A stretch of 6,149 nt of DNA from an uncultured Lachnospiraceae bacterium. GTDB taxonomy: Bacteria > Bacillota_A > Clostridia > Lachnospirales > Lachnospiraceae. Every line of letters starts with the position of its first letter. Within the stretch, counting starts at the first letter, position 1. Under the pieces are notes generated by a model, which ran no database searches, was not told where the DNA came from, and saw only the letters and a program-made list of their open reading frames with translations. This document shows, one piece after another, positions 1-5,518 of the stretch. Both the position numbers and the translations under genes were made by a program. Location of the stretch: positions 1 through 6,149 of the forward strand of contig CAMYVI010000156.1 of NCBI GenBank assembly GCA_947302185.1, written 5' to 3'.

Positions 1-2
1 TT

Positions 3-869
3 TTCGGCGTCAGTACAGATACACTTTTAAGGGACGATATGGATCTGGAAGAACAGCTTCCGGCCATACCGATGACAGAGGAGACAGCAGTCGCGGCAAC
101 CGGCTATGCCGCGCAGGATATGCCGGTCCTTCGGCAGATTTCTATTGAAGAGGCAAATGAATACCTGCTCATGAAGAACAAATCCGCCGGGCGGATCGCA
201 ATAGGCGTCATGCTCTGCATCCTCTCGCCGATCGTCCTTATGCAGCTTTCGGCTGCCCAGGAAGCCGGACTCATTGCCCTTACAGAGAATCAGGCGGCAG
301 GTATCGGCGTCGTCATTCTCATGATGATGATCGGATGCGCCGTGGGCGTGTTCGTCTATTACGGGATGAAGATGAAGCCTTACGAATATGTACAGACAGA
401 GCCGATCGAGACGGCTTACGGCGTGAGCGGAATGGTCACGGAGCGCATTGAAAAATTCAACAGCGCTCATATTCGTGACATGATAATCGGCATTCTGCTC
501 TGTGTAATGTCCTGCATTCCGATTTTTGGTACACTTATAATAACAGAGGACGATTACGCTCTGGTGACGGCGGTCTGTGTGCTGCTCGTTCTGGTCGCGA
601 TCGGCGTCATGCTGATCGTCCGGACCAACATTATTATGGACGCCATGAAAGCCCTGCTCGAGGAGGGAGAGTTCTCCCGCGTGAGAAAGGAGGAGAGCCG
701 CCGCAACGAGGCCATCATGGGGGTTTACTGGTCGGCCTGGACGGTCATTTACCTGGCAGTCAGCTTTCTCACAAAGCGCTGGGATATGACCTGGATCATC
801 TGGCCGGTAGCCGGCGTGGGCTGCGGACTTCTGGCAGCTATTTTGAGGGTGGCGAGATCAAAAGAATGA
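3..869 (+). CDS. Membrane-anchored XRE-family helix-turn-helix regulator, C-terminal part (5' end outside window)
   Basis: The frame is open from base 3, so the ATG at 39 is probably internal. The 12 codons before it read FGVSTDTLLRDD, the typical end of an XRE/Cro helix-turn-helix domain (…FGVSxDxLL…); most of the DNA-binding domain therefore lies left of the window. Counting from the ATG at 39, an acidic linker leads to an ISIEEANEYLLMK segment (about 34-46). Six hydrophobic stretches follow at about 52-71, 87-108, 147-168, 173-194, 225-244 and 251-270, with an amphipathic segment near 112-146. This layout, including the YEYVQTEPIETAYGV block, matches a regulator family common in Lachnospiraceae that joins a cytoplasmic HTH to a six-helix membrane part. 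Signal and target genes are unknown. The frame ends in TGA at 867-869; the hairpin at 942-981 may terminate its transcript. The family call is from recognition, with no search run. Confidence 0.85.
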   Translation, partial: FGVSTDTLLRDDMDLEEQLPAIPMTEETAVAATGYAAQDMPVLRQISIEEANEYLLMKNKSAGRIAIGVMLCILSPIVLMQLSAAQEAGLIALTENQAAGIGVVILMMMIGCAVGVFVYYGMKMKPYEYVQTEPIETAYGVSGMVTERIEKFNSAHIRDMIIGILLCVMSCIPIFGTLIITEDDYALVTAVCVLLVLVAIGVMLIVRTNIIMDAMKALLEEGEFSRVRKEESRRNEAIMGVYWSAWTVIYLAVSFLTKRWDMTWIIWPVAGVGCGLLAAILRVARSKE

Positions 870-905
870 CACGAAACTTATCTTAGCATTCTTCCGTAAA
901 ATGGC

Positions 906-934
906 TTGACGGATGAAGAAAAACTGCATATAAT
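906..934 (+). promoter_or_regulatory. Predicted sigma-A promoter for dinB
   Basis: TTGACG (906-911) and a perfect TATAAT (929-934) are separated by 17 bp, which is close to the vegetative consensus. The predicted transcription start is about 941, right at the foot of the hairpin at 942-981. The dinB start codon lies about 77 bases downstream. No LexA-type GAAC-N4-GTTC operator is visible near it, so the sequence gives no sign of SOS control. Confidence 0.75.
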
Positions 935-941
935 ACAAAAT

Positions 942-987
942 AAGAAGATATTCTTCACTATTATGGTAAGAATATCTTCTTTTGTGT
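942..987 (+). terminator. Perfect 14-bp hairpin with T-rich tail between the HTH gene and dinB
   Basis: The arms at 942-955 (AAGAAGATATTCTT) and 968-981 (AAGAATATCTTCTT) are exact reverse complements around a 12-base loop. A T-rich run, TTGTGTTT, follows at 982-989. It could be the intrinsic terminator of the upstream regulator gene, but the stem is AT-rich and the T-run is broken by two G residues. Because the dinB promoter lies upstream, the hairpin would also form the extreme 5' end of the dinB mRNA, as an attenuator or a stabilising stem-loop. Each arm is itself nearly palindromic (GAAGA-TAT-TCTTC in the left one), so a protein-binding site is a third reading. Confidence 0.6.
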
Positions 988-1017
988 TTGGCCTGAGATG
1001 AAATAAAGGAGGCACTT

Positions 1018-2280
1018 ATGGACCGCGTGATTCTCCATGCCGATGCGAACTGCTTCTATGCCGCCGTCGAGATGCTGCACCGGCCGGAATACGACGGACA
1101 GCCCCTCGCGGTGGGCGGGGATGCCGAGAAACGGCACGGCATTATACTGACAGCCAACTATATAGCAAAGCGGCGGGGGGTGAAGACCGGGTCCGCCCTC
1201 TGGGAAGCCCGGCAGGCCTGCCCCGGCCTTGTGATCGTCCCGCCGAATTATGACCAGTATCTGCGATTCTCCCGCTATATGCGGGAGATTTATTCTCATT
1301 ACTCGGACAAGGTCGAGTCCTTCGGCCTGGATGAGTGCTGGCTCGACGTGACGGACAGCGTCGGGATCCGGGGAGACGGAGTTTCGATTGCACAGGAAAT
1401 CAACCGCAAGGTAAAGAGCGAGCTCGGGATCACGATCAGTGTGGGAGTGAGTTGGAATAAGATATTTGCAAAATTCGGATCGGACTATAAGAAGCCGGAC
1501 GCGGTGACGGACGTGAACCGGGACAACTACCGGCAGATCGTCTGGCCGAAGCCGGCGGCGGACCTTCTGTATGTGGGCCGGGCTACGAAGAGGAAGCTTG
1601 CCGGTGTCGGTATCCACACGATAGGACAAATTGCGGAGGCGGATCCGTCATATCTGCACTGCATGCTTGGGAAGCAGGGGCTGATGCTGTCTGTATTTGC
1701 CCGCGGAGAGGACAAAACGCCGGTAGCACAGGAGAACACGGACGCGCCGATCAAGAGCATAGGCAACGGCATGACCATGCCGCGGGATCTGGTGAATGAC
1801 ATGGAGGTGAAGATGGCGATCTACATGCTCTCCGAGTCCGTGGCGACGAGGCTTCGCGAGAATCATTTTGCCGGAGACGTCATCGAGATATTTGTCCGGG
1901 ATAATGACCTCATGGGCTTTACCCGCCAGCACAAGATTCCATTTCCCACGAACATCTCCGATGAGATCGCAAGGCAGGCCATGCAGATCTTTCTCGAGAA
2001 TTACCGCTGGCAGAAACCGATCCGCGGCGTCGGCGTGCGCGTAGCCAGCCTGCACGGGGAGCGGTATCCCTATCAGCTCGACCTTTTTCAGAGCGAGGAG
2101 AGGCGGGAAAAGCAGCTCGCGGTGGACCGGGCGGTGGACGAGATCCGGAAACGGTTCGGGACGGATTCGATCCAGCGGGGGCTCATGTTCTTCGGACCGG
2201 AGATCACGCCGAGAAAAAGGCAGGAGCAGACGATCCACCCGCACTCTTATCTGGAGAGGGGCAATCAGGCTTTTGGGTAA
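1018..2280 (+). CDS. dinB: Y-family DNA polymerase (DNA polymerase IV, DinB type)
   Basis: The 420-residue product is a cytoplasmic error-prone polymerase that copies past damaged template bases. The palm carries the metal-binding residues D9 (in HADANCFYAAVE), D105 and E106 (in GLDECWLDVT). F13-Y14 is the aromatic pair at the steric-gate position that excludes ribonucleotides. A helix-hairpin-helix region follows (about 183-206, with GVGIHTIGQIA), then the little-finger domain (about 240-350). QLDLF at 353-357 is a classic sliding-clamp binding motif, so recruitment by DnaN is expected. Length is a little above the roughly 350 of E. coli Pol IV because of a basic/charged tail after the clamp motif. 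The start is fixed by AAAGGAGG at 1005-1012, five bases before the ATG. ECWLD in place of the more usual EAYLD suggests a Firmicutes subclade, so the symbol follows the broad family name. No terminator is evident after the TAA. Confidence 0.92.
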   Translation: MDRVILHADANCFYAAVEMLHRPEYDGQPLAVGGDAEKRHGIILTANYIAKRRGVKTGSALWEARQACPGLVIVPPNYDQYLRFSRYMREIYSHYSDKVESFGLDECWLDVTDSVGIRGDGVSIAQEINRKVKSELGITISVGVSWNKIFAKFGSDYKKPDAVTDVNRDNYRQIVWPKPAADLLYVGRATKRKLAGVGIHTIGQIAEADPSYLHCMLGKQGLMLSVFARGEDKTPVAQENTDAPIKSIGNGMTMPRDLVNDMEVKMAIYMLSESVATRLRENHFAGDVIEIFVRDNDLMGFTRQHKIPFPTNISDEIARQAMQIFLENYRWQKPIRGVGVRVASLHGERYPYQLDLFQSEERREKQLAVDRAVDEIRKRFGTDSIQRGLMFFGPEITPRKRQEQTIHPHSYLERGNQAFG

Positions 2281-2369
2281 AAGTGCAGGCCAATTGTGAA
2301 CTTTGCCGAAATATTGCATAGAAAAACGCTATAAATGAGATAGTTTTTTGAACATTTTTGCTGAAAAAC

Positions 2370-2398
2370 TTGAGATTTATGTCAGAACAGAGTATGAT
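2370..2398 (+). promoter_or_regulatory. Predicted sigma-A promoter for hppA
   Basis: TTGAGA (2370-2375) and TATGAT (2393-2398) are spaced by 17 bp. The predicted start is about 2405, giving an hppA leader of roughly 100 nt. The -35 lies inside ACTTGAGA (2368-2375), whose exact reverse complement TCTCAAGT occurs at 2413-2420, just past the start site. Confidence 0.6.
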
Positions 2399-2409
2399 AG
2401 AGTAAATCA

Positions 2410-2428
2410 AGTTCTCAAGTGAAGAACT
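2410..2428 (+). other. Small stem-loop at the start of the hppA leader
   Basis: AGTTCT (2410-2415) pairs with AGAACT (2423-2428) across a 7-base loop. It begins about five bases after the predicted start site and has no following T-run, so it is not a terminator. The stem is only 6 bp and could be chance. Confidence 0.35.
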
Positions 2429-2443
2429 GAATTGGCAGGGTGT

Positions 2444-2483
2444 AGACTGATTATGCAGACTGATTATGCAGACTGATTATGCA
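2444..2483 (+). repeat. Three exact tandem copies of a 13-bp unit in the hppA leader
   Basis: The unit AGACTGATTATGC occurs at 2444-2456, 2457-2469 and 2470-2482, and the first base of a fourth unit follows at 2483. The copies are identical and contiguous, with no spacers. They end six bases before the hppA Shine-Dalgarno sequence. Each copy contains an ATG; only the middle one (2466) is in frame with hppA. Gain or loss of copies would change leader length by 13 bases and change which upstream ATG is in frame. Confidence 0.95.
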
Positions 2484-2488
2484 ATAGT

Positions 2489-2498
2489 GGAAGGAGGA
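2489..2498 (+). promoter_or_regulatory. Ribosome binding site that sets the hppA start
   Basis: GGAAGGAGGA lies with its AAGGAGG core (2491-2497) seven bases before ATG 2505 and ten before ATG 2508. This rejects the in-frame ATG at 2466, which lies upstream of the site within the tandem repeat. Confidence 0.9.
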
Positions 2499-2504
2499 AT
2501 AATT

Positions 2505-4490
2505 ATGATGAGTTTTGCACCTGTATTTGTGCCGTTGTGCGCGGTGATTGCACTGATTTTTGCGGTATATCTTGCAGGGTCTGTGCGCAAGGAGGAGGAG
2601 GGGACTGACCGGATGAAAGAAATATCCGGTGCTATCCGTGAAGGCGCTAACGCGTTCCTCTTCTCGGAATATAAAGTCCTTGTCATATTTGCAGCAATAT
2701 TGTTCGTTGTCATCGGAGTGGGCATCGGAAACTGGATCACAGCGGGATGCTTCCTGATCGGCGCGGTATTCTCCACTCTGGCCGGATTTTTCGGCATGAG
2801 GATCGCGACGGAAGCTAACGTAAGAACCGCAAATGCAGCCCGTACTTCCGGCATGTCCAAAGCCCTGACTGTCGCCTATCACGGCGGCGCGGTCATGGGA
2901 TTCTCGGTCGTAGGTCTCGGACTTCTCGGCGTAAGTGTTATCTATCTGATCACCGGCAATGCGGATGTCCTCTTCGGCTACAGCCTCGGAGCATCCTCAG
3001 TCGCGCTTTTCGCCCGTGTCGGCGGCGGTATTTATACCAAGGCTGCGGACGTCGGCGCTGACCTCGTCGGCAAGGTAGAGAACAATATCCCCGAGGATGA
3101 CCCGAGAAACCCGGCTGTTATCGCTGACAATGTCGGCGACAATGTCGGCGACGTAGCCGGCATGGGCGCGGACCTTTTCGAATCTTACGTCGGCGCGGTC
3201 GTATCGGCAATCACGCTCGGTATTCTGGCATATGACAAGGCAGGAGCAATTTATCCGCTCCTTCTGGCCGGAATAGGCATCATAGCGTCTATGATCGGAA
3301 CGTTCTTCGTAAAAGGCGATGAGAACGGAAATCCGCAGGCAGCCCTCAACCGCGGCAGCTATGTTGCGTATATTATTACGATTGTATTTGCCCTCATCGG
3401 CAGCAATATGATACTCGGCTCGATGAAGCCGGCATTTGCAGTCATCTTCGGTCTCGCGGTCGGTTTCATTATCGGCCAGGCGACAGAAATGTTCACATCC
3501 GACAGATACGGTTCTGTCAAGAAGATCGCGGAACAGTCCCAGACCGGTTCCGGAACAAATATCATCTCAGGTCTCGCAGTCGGTATGAAGTCTACGGTCA
3601 TCCCGATTGTATGCATCTGCATCGGCATCATGGGTGCTTACCTCATCGCAGGTCTGTACGGCATCGCGCTGGCAGCAGTCGGCATGCTGGCCACAACAGG
3701 CAGCACGATCGCAGTCGACGCTTACGGCCCGATCGCCGACAACGCCGGCGGTATCGCCGAGATGTCCGGACTTGATGAGAGCGTCAGAAATATCACGGAC
3801 AAACTTGACTCTGTAGGTAATACGACAGCAGCTATCGGCAAGGGCTTTGCCATCGGCTCCGCTGCGCTGACAGCGCTGGCTCTCTTCGTATCCTATGCGC
3901 AGGCAGTTTCTCTGGATGCCATCAACATCATGGCTCCGAAGGTCATCGTCGGTATCTTCATCGGCGGCATGCTGACATTCCTCTTCTCGGCCATTACGAT
4001 GGAATCCGTTTCCAAGGCAGCCTACAGTATGATCGAGGAAGTCCGTCGCCAGTTCCGCGAGGATGCAGGTATTCTGAAAGGCACCAGCCGTCCGGATTAT
4101 AAGACCTGCGTCGGCATTTCCACGATAGCGGCTCTTCGTGAGATGATCGTTCCCGGTATCATTGCTGCGGCAGCTCCGATCGTCATCGGTCTCCTGCTCG
4201 GAACAGAAGCGCTCGGCGGCCTTCTTGCCGGCGCTCTGGTCACAGGTGTTCTCCTTGCGATCTTCATGTCCAACTCCGGCGGAGCGTGGGACAACGCAAA
4301 GAAGTACATTGAGGGCGGCAACTACGGCGGCAAGGGCTCCGAAGCCCATCACGCAGCGGTCGTCGGAGATACAGTCGGTGATCCGTTCAAGGATACATCG
4401 GGCCCGTCCATCAACATCCTGATCAAGCTTATGACAGTGGTCTCACTGGTATTTGCGCCGCTGTTCCTGTCGCTTGGAAGTTTGTTCTGA
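2505..4490 (+). CDS. hppA: Membrane-bound ion-translocating pyrophosphatase, K+-dependent type, probably Na+-pumping
   Basis: The 661-residue integral membrane enzyme hydrolyses pyrophosphate from biosynthesis and uses the energy to export Na+ and/or H+ across the cytoplasmic membrane. Family members have about 16 helices and act as homodimers. The substrate site is intact: [20 protein letters not shown] (173-192), EDDPRNPA (197-204), DNVGDNVGD (208-216), and near the C-terminus [12 protein letters not shown] (around D596) and [10 protein letters not shown] (621-630). [10 protein letters not shown] (438-447) has Ala442 and Gly445, where K+-independent pumps carry Lys and Thr, so K+ dependence is expected. 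ADLFESY carries Asp223 and Glu226, the gate glutamate position found in Na+ pumps and related K+-dependent pumps; Na+ over H+ is inference. The N-terminus [23 protein letters not shown] starts directly into helix 1, fitting the 2505 start. It has its own promoter and a strong terminator. Confidence 0.96.
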   Translation: MMSFAPVFVPLCAVIALIFAVYLAGSVRKEEEGTDRMKEISGAIREGANAFLFSEYKVLVIFAAILFVVIGVGIGNWITAGCFLIGAVFSTLAGFFGMRIATEANVRTANAARTSGMSKALTVAYHGGAVMGFSVVGLGLLGVSVIYLITGNADVLFGYSLGASSVALFARVGGGIYTKAADVGADLVGKVENNIPEDDPRNPAVIADNVGDNVGDVAGMGADLFESYVGAVVSAITLGILAYDKAGAIYPLLLAGIGIIASMIGTFFVKGDENGNPQAALNRGSYVAYIITIVFALIGSNMILGSMKPAFAVIFGLAVGFIIGQATEMFTSDRYGSVKKIAEQSQTGSGTNIISGLAVGMKSTVIPIVCICIGIMGAYLIAGLYGIALAAVGMLATTGSTIAVDAYGPIADNAGGIAEMSGLDESVRNITDKLDSVGNTTAAIGKGFAIGSAALTALALFVSYAQAVSLDAINIMAPKVIVGIFIGGMLTFLFSAITMESVSKAAYSMIEEVRRQFREDAGILKGTSRPDYKTCVGISTIAALREMIVPGIIAAAAPIVIGLLLGTEALGGLLAGALVTGVLLAIFMSNSGGAWDNAKKYIEGGNYGGKGSEAHHAAVVGDTVGDPFKDTSGPSINILIKLMTVVSLVFAPLFLSLGSLF

Positions 4491-4520
4491 TTCGAATAGT
4501 CTCTTAACCAGATAACAGAA

Positions 4521-4565
4521 AGGGCTGTGAAGAAACTCTGATGTGTTTCTTCGCAGCCCTTTTTG
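4521..4565 (+). terminator. Strong intrinsic terminator of hppA
   Basis: The arms at 4521-4536 and 4545-4560 form a 16-bp stem with one G-T pair (AGGGCTGTGAAGAAAC against GTTTCTTCGCAGCCCT), an 8-base loop, and TTTTT at 4561-4565. It lies 31 bases after the hppA stop. The opposite-strand lipoprotein gene ends at 4613, so the hairpin might also stop that transcript, but its T-run in that direction is weak. Confidence 0.93.
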
Positions 4566-4612
4566 AGTGTAGGATTTTCTGCTGCCGGAGGCGGCGTTCA
4601 TGCGTGTCTTGT

Positions 4613-5092
4613 TTACGGCAGGATTGATGAGTCAGTAAGCATTGCAATAAGTGAGTCGGTTTGTTCATCGTCGATCATCATCATGGTAATCTTGCCGTCT
4701 TTTACGGTGACACGGCAAATGTACTCGAGATCGTCGGGATTTGTCTCCCAGCTACGGGCGTATCTCGCAATGATGCGGGTCTCGCCGTCGCCGACGACCT
4801 TGAAGGCATAATGCTCGGTCTCTGCTGTTCCGACCAGCTCCTCGGACTCCGTGGAGTCGGCCTTCTTTGTGGAATGCTCTGTCTCCTCGAGGACACCTTC
4901 ACCTTCAAGTTCGACGGTCCACTCGTAACCGGTGGAGGGGATGCCTGTGTAGTCCGCGGTGATGGTCTTGTCGGAACCGAGAAGCTCCGCGTTAGGCCAG
5001 GCGACTTTGTATTGTGAACCGCCGCAGGCTGTGAGTCCGATGGCTGTAAGTACGATGAGTGATGTTAAAATAAGTGTGCAGATTTTTCTCAT
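4613..5092 (-). CDS. Lipoprotein with chagasin-like (inhibitor family I42) motifs
   Basis: The 159-residue product has a lipoprotein signal peptide: MRK, a hydrophobic core, then lipobox LTAC with Cys23 as the predicted lipidated residue. It should sit on the outer face of the cytoplasmic membrane. The mature part shows, in order, the three loops of the chagasin fold that block papain-like cysteine proteases: PSTGYEW (52-58, compare NPTTGYxW), GTAETEHYAFK (88-98, compare the GxGG…EH loop), and ARSWE (112-116, compare RPW). The order and spacing fit, but the Gly-rich loop is degenerate and RPW has become RSW, so inhibition is unproven. An acidic, Glu/Ser/Thr-rich stretch (61-86) lies between the first two loops. 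AAAAGGAGA on the minus strand (5098-5106) supports the start. Expression is monocistronic as far as the window shows. The target could be an own secreted protease or an external one. Confidence 0.8.
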   Translation of the reverse strand: MRKICTLILTSLIVLTAIGLTACGGSQYKVAWPNAELLGSDKTITADYTGIPSTGYEWTVELEGEGVLEETEHSTKKADSTESEELVGTAETEHYAFKVVGDGETRIIARYARSWETNPDDLEYICRVTVKDGKITMMMIDDEQTDSLIAMLTDSSILP

Positions 5093-5254
5093 AAGAATCT
5101 CCTTTTCATATTTTCTCAGTTTGTGGAAGCCTCCGCTTTTGGCAAGTAGAGGTCATGATAATCGTCTCTGAGAGTGATTTTTGTGCTCTCCGCACCACAG
5201 CGGCCAATGTGTCATAGCCGTCATTTTGCGAGGCGGGGTTATTTCTCTCTAAGT

Positions 5255-5260
5255 ATTATA
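5255..5260 (-). promoter_or_regulatory. Candidate -10 box for the lipoprotein gene
   Basis: A perfect TATAAT reads on the minus strand at 5260-5255. No recognisable -35 lies 16-18 bp upstream and there is no TGn extension. If used, it would give a long leader of about 155 nt. I saw no better candidate closer to the gene. Confidence 0.3.
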
Positions 5261-5298
5261 CGAAAATGCAGGCAGGAAGGATATAGTATGGAGAAAAA

Positions 5299-5328
5299 AT
5301 GACTAGACATGACTAGACATGACTAGAC
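5299..5328 (+). repeat. Three exact tandem copies of a 10-bp unit upstream of dapL
   Basis: ATGACTAGAC occurs at 5299-5308, 5309-5318 and 5319-5328 with no gaps. A 10-bp period is close to one DNA helical turn, so all copies face the same side of the duplex, as in direct-repeat operators. The array lies about 50 bp upstream of the dapL -35 and about 40 bp upstream of the lipoprotein -10 candidate. Confidence 0.95.
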
Positions 5329-5378
5329 AATCAACACTAACCAAATGCAGCGAAGCGGAGACCACAGATAATCCACGC

Positions 5379-5407
5379 TTCACTTTCGAAAAATAATGTG
5401 CTAGAAT
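5379..5407 (+). promoter_or_regulatory. Predicted extended -10 promoter for dapL
   Basis: TTCACT (5379-5384) and TAGAAT (5402-5407) are separated by 17 bp, and TGC directly precedes the -10, making an extended -10 element that can compensate for a weak -35. The predicted start is about 5414, only about five bases before the hairpin at 5419. No promoter-like sequence is seen between that hairpin and dapL. Confidence 0.55.
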
Positions 5408-5418
5408 TAGTCATCGGC

Positions 5419-5460
5419 AAAGGTGCCTTAAAGGATACGTTTCTTTAAGGCACCTTTTTT
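5419..5460 (+). terminator. Perfect terminator-like hairpin in the dapL leader
   Basis: The arms at 5419-5433 (AAAGGTGCCTTAAAG) and 5443-5457 (CTTTAAGGCACCTTT) form a perfect 15-bp stem with a 9-base loop, with six T residues at 5455-5460. By sequence this is a good plus-strand intrinsic terminator, yet no plus-strand gene lies upstream for over 900 bases and dapL begins 58 bases downstream. It is either a dapL attenuator, a 5' stabilising stem, or the end of a short untranslated RNA from the 5280-5418 region. Confidence 0.85.
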
Positions 5461-5518
5461 ATATTTAACAACAAATTGCATGGCTTCACGTGAAAACAAG
5501 CCTACGGAGGAGACAAAC

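Larger units (their letters stand above)
5093..5518 (+). other. Divergent intergenic region between the lipoprotein gene and dapL
   Basis: These 426 bases carry no convincing gene. From left to right they hold the lipoprotein ribosome binding site and leader, a minus-strand -10 candidate (5255-5260), a triple 10-bp repeat (5299-5328), a plus-strand promoter (5379-5407), a terminator-like hairpin (5419-5460) and the dapL ribosome binding site GGAGG (5506-5510). A four-codon ORF (ATG at 5288, Met-Glu-Lys-Lys-stop) follows an AGGAAGG sequence, but is too short to call. GAAGCG (5352-5357) and CGCTTC (5376-5381) form a weak inverted repeat beside the -35. Confidence 0.7.

Noticed and set aside
39..41. 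ATG at 39 as the true start of the first gene
   Set aside because: No Shine-Dalgarno sequence precedes it, and the open frame upstream encodes a recognisable helix-turn-helix tail.
870..1017. LexA (SOS) box upstream of dinB
   Set aside because: No GAAC-N4-GTTC or close variant was found. The palindrome present is a different, AT-rich sequence.
961..1629. 222-codon minus-strand ORF opposite the start of dinB
   Set aside because: It is antisense to highly conserved dinB codons, its product resembles no family I know, and it runs through the 942-981 hairpin region. It is a shadow of GC-biased codons.
1648..2319. 223-codon minus-strand ORF opposite the end of dinB
   Set aside because: Its product is rich in Arg, His, Leu and Pro with no domain, as expected for the complement of a GC-biased gene.
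2444..2483. CRISPR-like array (13-bp repeats)
   Set aside because: The units abut with no spacers and are far shorter than CRISPR repeats.
2466..2504. Upstream in-frame ATG giving HppA a 13-residue N-terminal extension
   Set aside because: This ATG lies inside the tandem repeat and upstream of the strong AAGGAGG at 2491-2497, which is correctly placed for ATG 2505. The extension is polar and unlike family N-termini.
3567..4352. 261-codon minus-strand ORF opposite hppA
   Set aside because: It is rich in Cys, Asp and Arg, the pattern made by the complement of a hydrophobic membrane-protein gene, and hppA is certain on the other strand.
4661..5017. 118-codon plus-strand ORF opposite the lipoprotein gene
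   Set aside because: The minus strand has a clear signal peptide, lipobox, ribosome binding site and chagasin-like motifs; this frame has none.
5414..5518. T-box or lysine riboswitch before dapL
   Set aside because: No T-box core (GGTGG…ACCGCG type) or lysine-riboswitch core is visible, and the predicted leader before the hairpin is too short for either.
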